Positions 45,265 through 64,000 of a stretch of DNA of 64,000 nucleotides are shown piece by piece (within the stretch, counting starts at the first letter, position 1; every line of letters begins with the position of its first letter). This stretch comes from Nannochloropsis salina CCMP1776. Its lineage: Eukaryota > Sar > Eustigmatophyceae > Eustigmatales > Monodopsidaceae. Where the stretch lies: NCBI GenBank assembly GCA_004565275.1, contig SDOX01000006.1, positions 62,001 to 126,000 on the forward strand. The letters are read 5' to 3'. A program made the translations under genes and the position numbers. The notes beneath the pieces are model-generated. The model ran no database searches. It saw only the letters and a program-made list of their open reading frames with translations, and was not told the origin of the DNA.

Positions 45265-46437
45265 CCTGGAGTGATGTCGGCTATGTTGGAGATATAAGGA
45301 GAGGAATCAATCGTGGGATACAAAACGAAGCTAATAGTTGGAATAAGTGCGGAGGACGTATGGGGATGGTGGATCACGGCGAAAGCGGGGTTTTGAGGGG
45401 TACTTGCCCTATCCCTAATCCTGGCAGGAGGATTAGAAGGACTCGCGGACTTGAAAGAGAGTTCCAAGAAAGAAAAGAACCAAAAACCCGACACTCGCAC
45501 CACGGACCTCCTGGTATAAGTACACGGGTTGCAATTTTTTTAAGAAACGCAGAAATGATTTTTGGGGAGTGCTTGGTCTTACCTTTGTGAGGTAGGGGAC
45601 TGGAAAACCAATGCACCAAGGGGCAGGGCAAGGGAGGAGCACCAGGAAGGTATTTAGGACCCAAAAATCAGGGAAGCAGGCTCACAATCTCCTCTTATAC
45701 CCCTTCCACAGCCTAGGAATAATGTCCTGTAACCTGTTGTGTGGATTTTCGCCACCAGAAAAGGGTTGCACTTGTTGAAATTGAAGGCCTGAAAGCCGCA
45801 AGCATCGTATCGTGACGGCCAGGTCGGCTTGATTTGAGGACGTGTTCACTCGTACCACCATTACCGGGCAGTCTTGTGACAAATCAACACCAAGAAACTC
45901 GGATCGGGGCATATCAATTGAAATGTGCCCGTCACAGTCGTCCTGGCATTAGTTAGGATGGCCAAGGAAGTAAATGGACAAGGTGGCTGGCGTGCGCGTG
46001 ACTCCCCTCTGACTCCAGTGGTCTAAGCCGGCTTGAAGGAAAGCGCATCAACCCGCCATGGGTCTTCCTCCTTCCTCCCAATAGTCAGTACCGAGCGTGG
46101 TTGTGATGGCATACACGGTATTTTGCAGGCATGGAATGAACAGCGTGGCACCTGAAAACTTCAACTGTCTTTTGAGTGCTTTGACCTTTTTTTTCTTACT
46201 AGATTATGTTGGCCCATATTACGCCCTACCCCCCCGTCCTCCTAGTACATTCATTACATTAACGTCTTGGACCTTTGATACCGAGGCCACTGTCGACGCA
46301 TCTTTTCCCCATGAAACATAATTAATATAGGGTACCGCCAATTGTCTTTACAGTTTCCCTTCTTTTTGATTGTCTATCAACGAAATAATTCTGGCTCCCT
46401 CCTTCACTTGCTTCGTCCTCTCTTCCCTTTCAGAGTC
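45265..46437. other. Divergent intergenic region
   Basis: About 1.2 kb between the divergent starts of the Dug fusion and the esterase, so it should hold both promoters. A 76-codon minus-strand ATG frame at 45682-45912 (MPRSEFLGVDLSQDCPV) looks somewhat protein-like, but no family is recognised and no neighbouring exon was found. An upstream intron of the esterase may end at the CAG near 46433. Confidence 0.4.
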
Positions 46438-47652
46438 ATGGGTCGTTTGTACGTTCTGATTGCCGGCAGCTTTCTTGCGGGATTTCTTGTGGCTTGCACA
46501 TCGAGCACGCCTACATCTCCTCCACCTCACCGGTTGCGTCGTGCCTTGGAAGCGTTCAGTCTAATTCCGGACGCAGAGGTCCGTATGGGTGAGCTTGAAA
46601 CGCCTTTCGCGGCAAAAGAGCATGATGCAGGATCAGAGGGGGAAATCAAGAATACTGTGAATGGGCACTTCAGTCCTGCAGGTGGGCGTGGTGCAGCAGC
46701 CTCGGAGACAACGGAGGAAGAGTACAAAGTGACGACAGAAAACAGTGAGCGTACGATAGAGCACGTGAGGCTCGTCCCAAGGTACATAACATTATCGGAG
46801 GAGTCAGAGAGACCGGCTCGCGTGGTTCTACCCAATAACTATCCCGCCGATCAATCGGAAGATGGAAGTGAGGACCAAGCAGGAGCGAAACTTTGGCCCT
46901 TGATCATGATGCTTCACGGCTACGGCTCTGATGCCTCCTATCACGACCATTTTTTGGGGCTCAGCGCGCGAATCAACCAACATGGTGGCTTTCTGGCTCT
47001 CTTGCCGAATGGGACCGTGAACAGCGAAGGCAAGCATTTCTGGAACGGGATTCGCTGTTGCGATTTCGATCATCAGGGCCCCGACGACGTGACGTACCTG
47101 ACGAGTTTGGTGAAAGAGGCCATCCGCACTCTCGACGTGGACCCTCGTCGGGTCTACATGCTGGGGCACTCGAACGGCGGGGCCATGACGCAGATCTTGG
47201 CCTGTGAGCACGGGGAACTCTTCGCAGCCATCGCCAGCGTCACCCCGGGCGAAATCCCCAGTGTGTGCGCACCCTCCCACCCCATCTCTGTGCTGGAAAT
47301 ATGCGCCTCTGAGGACGTGATTGTGAAGGCGGATTTGTGTGCAAGTGTCGTAGGGAACTGGACAACCGTGGATGGTTGCCCCGCCGCCCCTAATTTGGAG
47401 ACGAGCAGGGACTATGACTGTGACCCCTCGAGACCTTACGACGATAACGAGGGCTATGATCAATGGAGAGACCACAATTGCAAACTGGAGGGAAGGGAAA
47501 CGGAAGTGACAGGATGGGTCTGCAAGGGCGGGAGCCAGGTAGAGTTTTGGTGGATGCGCGGGGCCGCCCACAATCCGGCGCTTTCTCCGCAATGGTCCGA
47601 TGATGTCGTCGCGTGGTTATTGTCAAAGGAGTATGTGGCTGCCGACGCTTGA
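46438..47652 (+). CDS. Secreted PHB-depolymerase/LpqC-like esterase
   Basis: The ATG at 46438 gives 404 residues; the frame is open further upstream but has no earlier ATG. The N terminus MGRLYVLIAGSFLAGFLVAC is a signal peptide or anchor. The catalytic domain (about 145-400) is an alpha/beta hydrolase of the polyhydroxybutyrate depolymerase/feruloyl esterase group (COG3509-like). It has LIMMLHGYGSDAS for the oxyanion region, GHSNGGAM with the nucleophile Ser, ICASEDVIV as the likely acid region, and RGAAHNPALSP with the His. FWNGIRCCDF with paired Cys and a Cys-rich stretch near 325-380 fit disulfides in an extracellular enzyme. About residues 30-140 are an acidic, poorly ordered linker. A cell-wall or polymer ester substrate is likely; the exact one is unknown. 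Confidence 0.8.
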   Translation: MGRLYVLIAGSFLAGFLVACTSSTPTSPPPHRLRRALEAFSLIPDAEVRMGELETPFAAKEHDAGSEGEIKNTVNGHFSPAGGRGAAASETTEEEYKVTTENSERTIEHVRLVPRYITLSEESERPARVVLPNNYPADQSEDGSEDQAGAKLWPLIMMLHGYGSDASYHDHFLGLSARINQHGGFLALLPNGTVNSEGKHFWNGIRCCDFDHQGPDDVTYLTSLVKEAIRTLDVDPRRVYMLGHSNGGAMTQILACEHGELFAAIASVTPGEIPSVCAPSHPISVLEICASEDVIVKADLCASVVGNWTTVDGCPAAPNLETSRDYDCDPSRPYDDNEGYDQWRDHNCKLEGRETEVTGWVCKGGSQVEFWWMRGAAHNPALSPQWSDDVVAWLLSKEYVAADA

Positions 47653-48721
47653 GGCATTCGGTACGCGGCGCTGAGTACAAAAACAGACAGGTCGCATTTG
47701 TTGCATGGTTTGGTGAAAGACAGAAACATGGCAGCAAATAGCCCTTTGATAATGACGACTTCGACCAGAAGAGTATACTAAACTCTCGGAATAGTCACTG
47801 ATACGGAAAGGTGGATTTACGGCAAAGTAATTAAACAAAGAGCGGTTTTATGAAGGTGCCACAGTCACGTGCGTGCTCTCCGTTACAAACCCAGCGACCT
47901 TGTTCTACTTAACAAGGTTTGCACACTAAAAATGGCACGCCACTCTGTATGTTACACGGAAATTAAGAAGTTCCGTTCAAATTGAATTGCAGTGCACTTT
48001 GATGCTTACATGTTCAGGTTCCGAGAAAGGGACGGTCCAATCATGGGACGACGGGCGAGGCAGGGGGGAGGAAAGACAAGGCGGCATCTACCTACTTCTA
48101 CAATACGAGCTCACTAATGTATCTTCCCTCAATTTTGTTGATTTATTTGGGACGCATACCATTAATTGACAGGACTGCTTGTACGTGTCGGGATAGTCTA
48201 GCGTCAAAATCGGCACCCCAGGCTCGCAAGGACATGTGCGTGACGTTACGTGCCGCACGGGATCTTCGCGCAGTTTTTACCCATTCCACATACGCCAGCC
48301 CGCAAAGACACGCATTTGCGTGAAAACTACCCAAAAATTTGTACACGCATGCTTTAGAATTTGAGCTATGTTTTCGGATGCAATGAAGACGGGATGCCGG
48401 AGAACTCCCATCGCAAGCTCTTTCAGCAAGACCATGGGTCTGCCGTTGGAAGCACGACAGTACCAACATCCTCGCAACCGAACATTGCGAGAAAAATTTC
48501 TTGAGGGACGTACCCATAGTTATTTCGTGAGGAAGGCCATGTCTCTTACCTGTTTTCTAACCAACACATCAGTAACGCGTAATACTTGATTCTCTAACGA
48601 ACGTTTTTTGGGTCACAACACATTTGACACCAGCCACTAAACAGAAACCGAAGCCGCTGAAAGACGCTTTCTGAGGAGCTGGTCAAGTTAAAAAACACCC
48701 CTCGTTGGCCCCGACGCCGGG
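47653..48721. other. Intergenic region
   Basis: About 1.1 kb between the esterase and the sugar porter. A 124-codon minus-strand ATG frame (48143-48517) shows no recognisable domain and is considered doubtful. No RNA gene was seen. Confidence 0.4.
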
Positions 48722-50968
48722 ATGCCTCAAGGCACGAGTGAAAATGTGGCTGTATACGTGCATACTTCGTCAGTAAACCCATCAGACGGAGATACTGTTG
48801 TACATGTTGCCGATACAAAACCTTCCGCCAACGTGCCACCAGAGGGAGAGGCTTCGTCCCCCGAAATTCCACCGACATCTCTACAAGACGCCCGAGGCTC
48901 CAGTCTTTCATCATCAATATCACGCATTGAATCGACGTTGAGCGACAATGTCTTCACTCATCCGCCTCCTTCCAAATATTCATACTTCGTGGCGGCCATG
49001 GCCTGCTTAAACAGCTGCAATTTAGGCTACGATGTTGGTTCTGTCGGAGGCGCGGCACTCTTGATGCAGGAAGAATTCGAGTGGTCATCCTGGGACCTAA
49101 GCTTCTATGTTGGTACGTTCGGACCGCTCAACATCTTATGAGGATTGTGTGGTCCGAGGGGCATGCTATCTGGAAGAGGAACGTGGGATCGGTTTTCCTC
49201 ACTCGTTTTTTTTCCTTCCTCAAACGCAAAGAAGCTACCTTTTATGCGGTGTTGTCACCCCTGAATTTCATTTCTCACGAATGGACAACTACCCGGCAGG
49301 TTCCATGAATTTCTTTTGCATTTTTGGGGCTTTGAACGCGGGATACATTTGTGACATGGTTGGCCGTCGGCGCACTTTCTCGATATCCTGCGTTATTTTC
49401 ATCACGGGCATCCTGATTCAGGTGAGGGTGAGGAGTATCTCTTATCTTTTAATATTGACGGGTGGGTACCCATGAAGCATGCGTGCACGACTGCATGCTG
49501 AAATCAGGCTGTGTGACGGAGAGGCGGGTACAGCTTTGTCCCTGCAGTATACGCTCAAAAAACATTCCTCCGATGGTTTGCCCGCATTCGACCCCCTGAC
49601 AAGCTTGCTTCTGTCCCTCCTCTTTTTCACTTCCATCGACCTTCCTGCCTTGCAGGTGCTAGCACGGGCTTTCCCCCTCGTCATGTTTGGCCGTTTTCTC
49701 ATTGGCATTGGGGTGGGCCTCGGGCTGGCCATTGACGCACTCTACATTGGCGAAATCGCCCCTCCCAGCCACCGTGGGCACCTGGTGTCCTTCTCGGAGG
49801 TGGCGCTGAATTTCGGGATCATGTTGGGTTTCGTCGCGGACTACGCACTCCTAGATGTGGGGCCTGGACTGGATTGGCGCTTGATGCTGGGCTTAGGGAT
49901 GGTGATGCCCTCCATCCTCATCGTCCTCTCCTTCACGGTCATGCCGGAATCTCCCCGCTGGCTTTTGATGCGGGGTCGGCGGGAGGAAGCCGTAGCAGTA
50001 GTGCGGAAAGTTTACATGCCAGGGAGCAATGTGGACGGTGTGGTTGCTCAGATAGAACATCATATACAAGCTGATTTCGCCGCGGATAAACACAGCAGTT
50101 GGCACGCCATTTTTTGTCCGACTCCGCCCGTGCGGCTGATGCTTTTGGCAGGGATTGGGCTTGCGGCTTGCCAGCAATTGAGCGGGTGTGAAAGTTTGAT
50201 ATATTTCTCTCCAGAATTCATGAGAGACGCCGGCTTTGTCACGAAAAACGCGGCATTTGGGATGACCATCCTTGTAGGGGCGAGCAAAACGCTTTTCACC
50301 ATCATAGCCGCCCTTTACGTGGACCAAATGGGTCGTCGGCCCTTGCTTTTCATCTCCATCGGAGGACTCTTTGTCTTCCTGATCGTGATGGGCCTGGCCT
50401 TTGAACGAGAGAGTCTGGCCTGGTTGATGGTGGTAGGTATGTGCCTCTATGTCGCTTTTTTCTCCTTGGGAGTTGGTCCATTAACGTGGGTAGGGACCAC
50501 TGAGGTATTCAGCACGCGCATCCGTGCCAAGGCCATGTCACTGGCAACGTCCTCCAACCGTCTTATCGCTGGAATCGTTGCGAGTACAACGCTCCCCCTG
50601 GTCCAGGTAGGATACCCGGAAGAGATGGGTTTCAATATGCGATTGTATAAGAAGCTTTCCTGTGTATGTATCACCAGTTTCAATTTATTTGATTTATGTT
50701 TCTCACCTAGGCGCTGACACCCATGGGGTTCTTCTTCTTCTACGCCTGTATGACTATGGGCACTGGGGCCTACGTGTATGTCTTCTTTCCCGAAACGAAA
50801 GGAAAGTCCCTTGAAGAGGTGGAAGAGTATTTTGAACGGGTTGCAGCACAGGAGGATGCCCGGAGAAATAGGAAGAAGGGAGGTAACCGGGAGGGTGAGC
50901 AGATATACACGGCCCACACCGACGGATCGAATGAAAGTGAGGAACGCCACGTTGAAATGATCAGCTGA
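48722..50968 (+). CDS. MFS sugar porter family transporter
   Basis: Four exons join in phase (48722-49112, 49300-49421, 49656-50606 and 50711-50968) for 573 residues. The protein has the 12-helix sugar porter pattern. GYDVGSVGGA lies in helix 1, DMVGRRRTFS in the loop between helices 2 and 3, and GRFLIGIGVGLG in helix 4. PESPRWLLMRGRREEA follows helix 6. QQLSGCESLIYFSP is in helix 7, DQMGRRPLL is the mirrored loop, and FFPETKGKSLEEVEEYF follows helix 12. These are diagnostic of proton-sugar or facilitative hexose carriers of the plasma or vacuolar membrane. About the first 80 residues are a Ser/Pro-rich cytosolic tail. Helix 7 has QQLSGCES where many hexose carriers have QQ-x-S/T-G-x-N; Cys-Glu in that place may alter specificity. 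The substrate is not determined. Confidence 0.9.
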
Positions 50969-51853
50969 AAATTGTATAGGGTGCAGTTGCGGTACATTTA
51001 AAACTTGAAAATAAAATCCTAAATACTCGAAAATGATGGGATGGCTGATTGTCTTCAGAATCAGGCCCGAGGTTTAGGAAATGTCTGAGTCGGGATCTTA
51101 CCTCTTGTGAGCCTCTTTGATGCAAAAAAGAGATCTGTCAGCTGCTGTTTCTGGTAATGTAGCGTTACAGTTGCCTTTGTTGATACATTTATTCTACTTC
51201 TTGTGTCAAGTAACTCGGAAAGGAAATCATTTTCAGGCAATTTTTAGTGTCAGTGGTGTCGTAGGCAAGCCGAAGGGCAAAAAAAGCGACAGCTGACGGC
51301 CGGAGGCGCGAGGACCATGGAAGTCTTGCAATGCCTCGAGCGCTTTATCTTTATGTACAAGTGCGCAGCCATACAAGCCTTTAGTTGCTACATTCACGTG
51401 TGTATTTGTAGATTATATCGTGCTTGTACGTATGAGAGGTTGGTGAAGTTGTATTGACGATGGTGTGCAGGCCTTAAAAAACAAGAAATAGGTTTGGAAG
51501 CCACTGTCAAAGCAGACTTGTGTCGGTGTCAATGGCTTTGACTCTGCTGCACCAATTTGCAGATGCTGTGGGCACAATATCATTGTAAAAGATCCTCGAT
51601 GGTAGAAGACAGGGCATATTTTCACGGACCACATTCGCGCCTCCCTCTACAAGGCAAGACGACCATTGCCTCGTTCGTATGGAAGTCTTCCTGTGTCTGT
51701 ACTTGTCGATGTACATCAAAGTTATGTACAAAGGCGATCTGCAAGCTCGTTGGTATTCTCAGCTCTGGCTCCTCTTTCGCAGATCTGCGCCTCGTTGATC
51801 GCCTTGACACCTTTCTCTCACCTCCACACCGATCATCCCCCTCCAGTCGCATC
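50969..51853. other. Intergenic region
   Basis: About 880 bases between two same-strand genes. An AATAAA near 51010 fits the sugar porter 3' end. The SRP72 frame is open leftward to 51557, but the sequence there does not resemble the family and is probably 5' UTR. Confidence 0.5.
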
Positions 51854-53968
51854 ATGGCACAAGCCCCTGTGGCCCGGTCGGCGGAGCTTCAAGATCTCTA
51901 CGCGACGCTCTACCATGCACTGGAAGAGGAAGATTTTGAAGAGGCGCTGTCTGCCGCTGACGCAGTTTTGAAAAGCGCGCCCGACGAGCTGGAAGCCCGG
52001 GCAGCAAAGGCAGCAGCAGCCCTGCACACAGGGGACTATGCTCTTGCCTTAACCACGGCACTTCCAGCTCAGGATTTCGAACGAGCCTATGCATTGTACA
52101 GACTGGGAGGAGGTTCTGAGGCCTTGGCTGTCTTGGACGGAAGTCCCGAGCAGAATGAAATATCCTTTCGGCATTTGCGGGGCCAAGTGTTATTCAAAGA
52201 AGGCCGATATGATGAGGCCATCGAGGTGTTCTCGGCTCTGGTTGAGGAGGGTCGCAAGGCGGGAGACGAGGAGGATGCCGAGCTGCTGACCAATCTGTAC
52301 GCGGCTTTCGTGGCAGCCCGTCGCGGCCAGGAGGCTTTATCTCGTTTTCCCCTGGAGGCAGAGCTGCGAGAGACCTCCTACGAGTTGGCTTTCAATTCCG
52401 GTGCCGCCCTCGTCGACACGGGCAACCTGAGTGCCGCCGAAGCGCGTCTGCGGGAAGCCTTGAATGTCTGCGAGCGACTGGGATTGGAAGAGGAGATGTC
52501 GCCTGTGGCCATCCTGAACGAAGGGGGCGGGATTCGACAAGAGCTGGCTTACGTCTTGGCCGCCCAGGGACGACGCCGGGAGGGCCTGGAGATGGTGTCG
52601 ACGCTGACAAAGAAAGCGAACAAGCTCTCAGACCCTGTGGTCCGCGCCTCTGCGATGATCACCGCGGCAGCTTTGAAGGGCGGTAGAGGCCAGACCAAGG
52701 CGCAAGGCGGTTTGAACAAGTTGCAGGCAGCCTTAGAGGAGGCCGGGCCCAAAATGATACCCGGACAGAGCATTTTGCTCCGAGTGAACGAGGCGCTGAT
52801 GCTGGTGCATTCTGGCAGGCTGGACGACGCCGAAAAGGCGGTGGCCGCGCTCAAGAAGGAGGCAGCTTCGGCGACGGCAAAGGGGGGAGGACAGGCCCCA
52901 GGGAGCTGGCGTGTGGCCCTGGTCGAGGTCGCGATCAAGATGCAAGGGGCCGCGACCGACCCCGCGGGAGACCTCCAAACCCTGTTCCAGACCGTGCAAG
53001 CCATGGCGCGTGGCTCCTCGTCGCAGGACAGCGTCGACGCCGAGCAACAAGTGGGCACGGCCTGGGCCCAGTGCCTAGTCGATCAGGGAAAATTGCGCGA
53101 AGCCGCCCAAGTGCTGGAATCCATACCGTCCCTGCAAGGATACCCGGCTGTGGTCGCCACCGTGGCTTCCCTTTACGCCAAACTCGGTTTGGAGGAGGAA
53201 GTGTTGGCCACGTTCGACCGTGCCGTCTCCTCCTTCCCGCCCTCCCTCCCTCCCTCCTTCCTTGCCAAGCTCTTGCGGGGAACCGCGGCCCTCCGCCGGG
53301 CCAAAGGGGATCAAGCAGGGGCCGCGACGGCTTTGCGCACGCTTTTGGACTCGGACACGCTCAAGGGAGAGCTGGACAGCGACGTGAGGCTCCGCACGCT
53401 GGCAGACTTGGTCATGGCAATGTCGTGGGTGGACGGAGAAGAAGCAGGGAAAATCGCAGAGGCGGAGCTTCCGGCGGTGGAAGGGGAAGGAGGGAAGGAG
53501 GACGAGGAGGTGGACGCCAACATTCTAGAGGAGGCCGGGCTCCCCCGACGGCAGGGTGGAGGAGAACGGCGAACACTGCCGCCCGGCGCGGCCCCTGGGG
53601 GCCAGAAGGAAAAAGAGGAGGAAGAGCAAGCCAAAGCAGCGAAAAAAGCCGAAGTCCGGAGGCGGCAACGGGCCCGAGCCCGAACCGTTTATTTGGCGAA
53701 ACTAACGGCTGAGGGGAAATACGACGCCAGTCGTCCCGGCCCTCCACCAGACCCGGAGCGATGGATTGCCAAGAACCAACGCTCGTACAACAAGCGTGGC
53801 AAGAAAGGGAAAGCCAAATTTGTGGGTGCTCAAGGTTCAGGGAACGGGGCAGCCAAGGACGCGGCCATGCTGGATGTGGCAAGCCGGGTAGAAGCGGAGA
53901 GGAAGAAAGGGGACGAGGAAGGCAGGGGTGGCGTGAAAATGGGGGGTGGAAGAAGGCGGAGGAAGTGA
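51854..53968 (+). CDS. SRP72: Signal recognition particle subunit SRP72
   Basis: The ATG at 51854 (MAQAPVARSAELQDLY) gives 704 residues, close to human SRP72 (671). SRP72 binds the 7SL RNA S domain together with SRP68 and is needed for co-translational targeting to the endoplasmic reticulum. The N-terminal two thirds are TPR helical repeats, such as LYHALEEEDFEEALSAADAV, RHLRGQVLFKEGRYDEAIEV and FNSGAALVDTGNLSAAEARL. The C-terminal region is basic and holds the SRP72 RNA-binding motif DPERWIAKNQRSYNKRGKK, preceded by a Lys/Arg/Glu-rich stretch. The gene is a single exon. A homopolymeric Pro/Ser run (FPPSLPPSF) near residue 460 comes from a CCCT repeat within the coding sequence and looks like a lineage-specific insert. 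An earlier in-frame start exists, but its 99 codons do not resemble SRP72. Confidence 0.92.
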   Translation: MAQAPVARSAELQDLYATLYHALEEEDFEEALSAADAVLKSAPDELEARAAKAAAALHTGDYALALTTALPAQDFERAYALYRLGGGSEALAVLDGSPEQNEISFRHLRGQVLFKEGRYDEAIEVFSALVEEGRKAGDEEDAELLTNLYAAFVAARRGQEALSRFPLEAELRETSYELAFNSGAALVDTGNLSAAEARLREALNVCERLGLEEEMSPVAILNEGGGIRQELAYVLAAQGRRREGLEMVSTLTKKANKLSDPVVRASAMITAAALKGGRGQTKAQGGLNKLQAALEEAGPKMIPGQSILLRVNEALMLVHSGRLDDAEKAVAALKKEAASATAKGGGQAPGSWRVALVEVAIKMQGAATDPAGDLQTLFQTVQAMARGSSSQDSVDAEQQVGTAWAQCLVDQGKLREAAQVLESIPSLQGYPAVVATVASLYAKLGLEEEVLATFDRAVSSFPPSLPPSFLAKLLRGTAALRRAKGDQAGAATALRTLLDSDTLKGELDSDVRLRTLADLVMAMSWVDGEEAGKIAEAELPAVEGEGGKEDEEVDANILEEAGLPRRQGGGERRTLPPGAAPGGQKEKEEEEQAKAAKKAEVRRRQRARARTVYLAKLTAEGKYDASRPGPPPDPERWIAKNQRSYNKRGKKGKAKFVGAQGSGNGAAKDAAMLDVASRVEAERKKGDEEGRGGVKMGGGRRRRK

Positions 53969-54273
53969 CGGAAAGATTCCTGCCTAGGACGACGGGTAAA
54001 TGCGTTGAAGCGATACGGGGGGTGGGGAGGGAGAGATGAGAAGTTACGGGGGCCCTCCCACCGGGCCTGAAATACTGAAATCTTTTCAATGCGTGGGGGC
54101 TACGATGGCACGAAACCGTTTTTCCACCGAGAGTTGTTTTTCTGGTTTTGCCATTATCTTTCATCAGCCTCCCGACTCCGACACCTGCGTCTCGCCCCCT
54201 TCCCATGCCTACTTCTGGCCTTCTCTTTCCCGTTCCTTGTCACAGGGACTCGCACAAAAATAACATTCTTTGC
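53969..54273. other. Convergent intergenic region
   Basis: About 300 bases between the stop codons of SRP72 and NDUFA2. Nothing gene-like was found. Confidence 0.5.
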
Positions 54274-54645
54274 TCAGTAGAATACGTCCCGTGGCAAAGC
54301 GTCCACGATGGCGTCCGGCGTACCCCTCAGCGGCGGATGTGTGTATTTCGGAAGGCTTTTCCCCTCCTCGACTAAGCCTTTTAACAAGGCATCGATGCCC
54401 TTCTCGTCCAAGCCGCCCATGGTTTTTATCACTTCCTTTCCCCAGTCATATGTGGCAACCATGTAAGGATCTTTTCCTGGCCAGCCATCGCGTACGAGGA
54501 AAGGGGTAGTGGGGTTCAGCATTTTCAGCTCGTCATAGTTGTGCCTGATGTAAGAGCGCGCGGCGGCGCTGCTTTCCTCAGAAGCGCTTATGAGGAAACG
54601 GAGCTCACGAACGTGCTTGGAGATAGAAGCACGCCATGCGGCCAT
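54274..54645 (-). CDS. NDUFA2: NDUFA2-like subunit of mitochondrial complex I
   Basis: The ATG at 54645 (MAAWRASISKHVRELRF) gives 123 residues in one exon. It has the thioredoxin-like L51/S25/CI-B8 fold of NDUFA2, an accessory subunit of NADH:ubiquinone oxidoreductase at the matrix side. Family marks are HVRELRF at the first strand, the helix ending ARSYIRHNYDELKMLNP, the strand TPFLVRDG, and YMVATYDWGKE. The C-terminal 45 residues (GLDEKGIDALLKGLVEEGK and on) are longer than in human NDUFA2 (99 residues). An upstream ATG in frame at 54720 would add 25 residues without resemblance to the family. NDUFA2 usually enters mitochondria without a cleaved presequence, which fits the chosen start. Confidence 0.85.
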   Translation of the reverse strand: MAAWRASISKHVRELRFLISASEESSAAARSYIRHNYDELKMLNPTTPFLVRDGWPGKDPYMVATYDWGKEVIKTMGGLDEKGIDALLKGLVEEGKSLPKYTHPPLRGTPDAIVDALPRDVFY

Positions 54646-55511
54646 GACTTTTCTTGAATGTACTGTTGGTGGGAGCAAAGTTTTGACAGGATGAGCACAG
54701 GAGTGGAATACATGATGCATTTTTTGGACTGAAGTCGCTATCCTTTACCAGTCTAATACTAAAAAAGAACCCACGCCCATCTCGTACACAGCCAAATTCA
54801 CATGTTATCATATTTTGGGTGTCTAGCAACCTCGAAGTCACTGTTGAAAAGACAGATGCAACGAGAGATGGTTGCGTGAAAGAGGGGCTTCCAAGCTCTT
54901 TCCAGCCGCAGCCGGCGGCGGCGTCTGATTGCTCTCGGTCACACAAGCCGTCAGAAAGGAAAAAAACATCTCCCAATGCCACGCGAGACGAAGGACGTAG
55001 AAGGAACGAATGTGGCTGATTTTTTTGGTTGACAATCTTATTAAACGTGCTGGGAAGGCGATGGTATTTTCCCCCTAAAGATGTCTACAGCTTGTAGGGC
55101 ATTGCATGGCAGTAGCAGGAGGTCTGAGTAGGCGACAATGAAATGGGGGCAACTGAATGCTTTGCCATCACGTTTTTAAAGTATGCTTTCTTGATTCTTC
55201 TTGTAGGATCGCAACGGAATCCCAGACAATTTCATCTGCCGCTTTGATCCGACAGGTCAATCGGTGCAGGTAAACTTGAGTTTCGGAGAAGCAGGCGCGG
55301 CAGATCATGCCATGTACATAAGGCAGTCCCAAAACCAAACCGCGTATTTTGTAATGCAATGAGGTGCTTTGGTCTCATTTTCCGAAGAAGCGGTATCAAA
55401 TCATCGTACGTTCTCCCTAGGCTCCGGGAAAGACTGATGTCCGACGTCCACGTCCCGACCCTGGGGTGGATCCTGAAAACATTTTTATTTTTGTTATTCC
55501 TGGTTTTCGTT
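54646..55511. other. Intergenic region
   Basis: About 870 bases between NDUFA2 start and the ISWI gene 3' end, both on the minus strand. It should hold the NDUFA2 promoter and the ISWI 3' UTR. No gene was seen. Confidence 0.5.

Positions 55512-64000
<8,489 letters not shown>

Noticed and set aside
48143-48517. A 124-codon minus-strand ATG frame
   Set aside because: No domain, no splice partners and ordinary intergenic composition; could be real but unsupported.
51557-51853. N-terminal extension of SRP72 by 99 codons
   Set aside because: The extension does not resemble SRP72, and the ATG at 51854 gives a normal start close to the first TPR helix.

Overview
The window is eukaryotic nuclear DNA. 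Its genes carry many short GT-AG introns, coding third positions are rich in C and G, and several proteins are eukaryote-specific (SRP72, NDUFA2, ISWI, CFAP298, Dug2/Dug3-type glutathione degradation, an ABCC transporter). A chlorophyllase-like hydrolase, transit-peptide-like N termini and the overall gene style suggest an alga, perhaps a stramenopile such as a eustigmatophyte. The organism is an inference, not something read directly. No prokaryotic operon, CRISPR array, tRNA, rRNA or recognisable transposon was seen.

Layout. 1-2025 (-) is the 5' part of a fluoride exporter (FEX/CrcB) that runs off the left edge. 2508-3923 (+) is a chlorophyllase-like alpha/beta hydrolase. 4227-5486 (-) is a Cof-type HAD phosphatase. 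6771-7792 (+) is a small four-exon secreted Cys protein. 8813 to about 10402 (-) is Sua5/YrdC, which makes the tRNA t6A precursor. 10915-12413 (+) is an unrecognised exon island. 12442-23883 (+) is a roughly 37-exon ABCC/MRP transporter. 24540-25900 (+) is an ankyrin protein. 26838-29516 (+) is a large Arg/Ser-rich protein with a PH-like C-terminal region. 29989-30939 (+) is CFAP298. About 32040-38700 (+) is a RING-H2/armadillo-repeat protein. 39786-45264 (-) is a single-gene fusion of Dug3 (class II glutamine amidotransferase) with Dug2 (WD40 plus M20 peptidase). 46438-47652 (+) is a secreted PHB-depolymerase-like esterase. 48722-50968 (+) is an MFS sugar porter. 51854-53968 (+) is SRP72. 54274-54645 (-) is NDUFA2. 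55512-64000 (-) is an ISWI chromatin-remodelling ATPase that runs off the right edge and is interrupted by a 100-N assembly gap.

The genes are mostly unrelated housekeeping functions with no obvious shared pathway. The most notable item is the predicted 1,397-residue Dug3-Dug2 fusion. All eight exons join in phase, and the protein carries both catalytic modules of the cytosolic glutathione-degrading complex plus an apparent seven-bladed propeller. The RING-H2/ARM protein, the phase-consistent FEX exons, the unrecognised exon island before the transporter, and the strongly purine/pyrimidine-biased introns also deserve attention. Exon borders were assigned by eye from splice consensus and phase and need transcript support.
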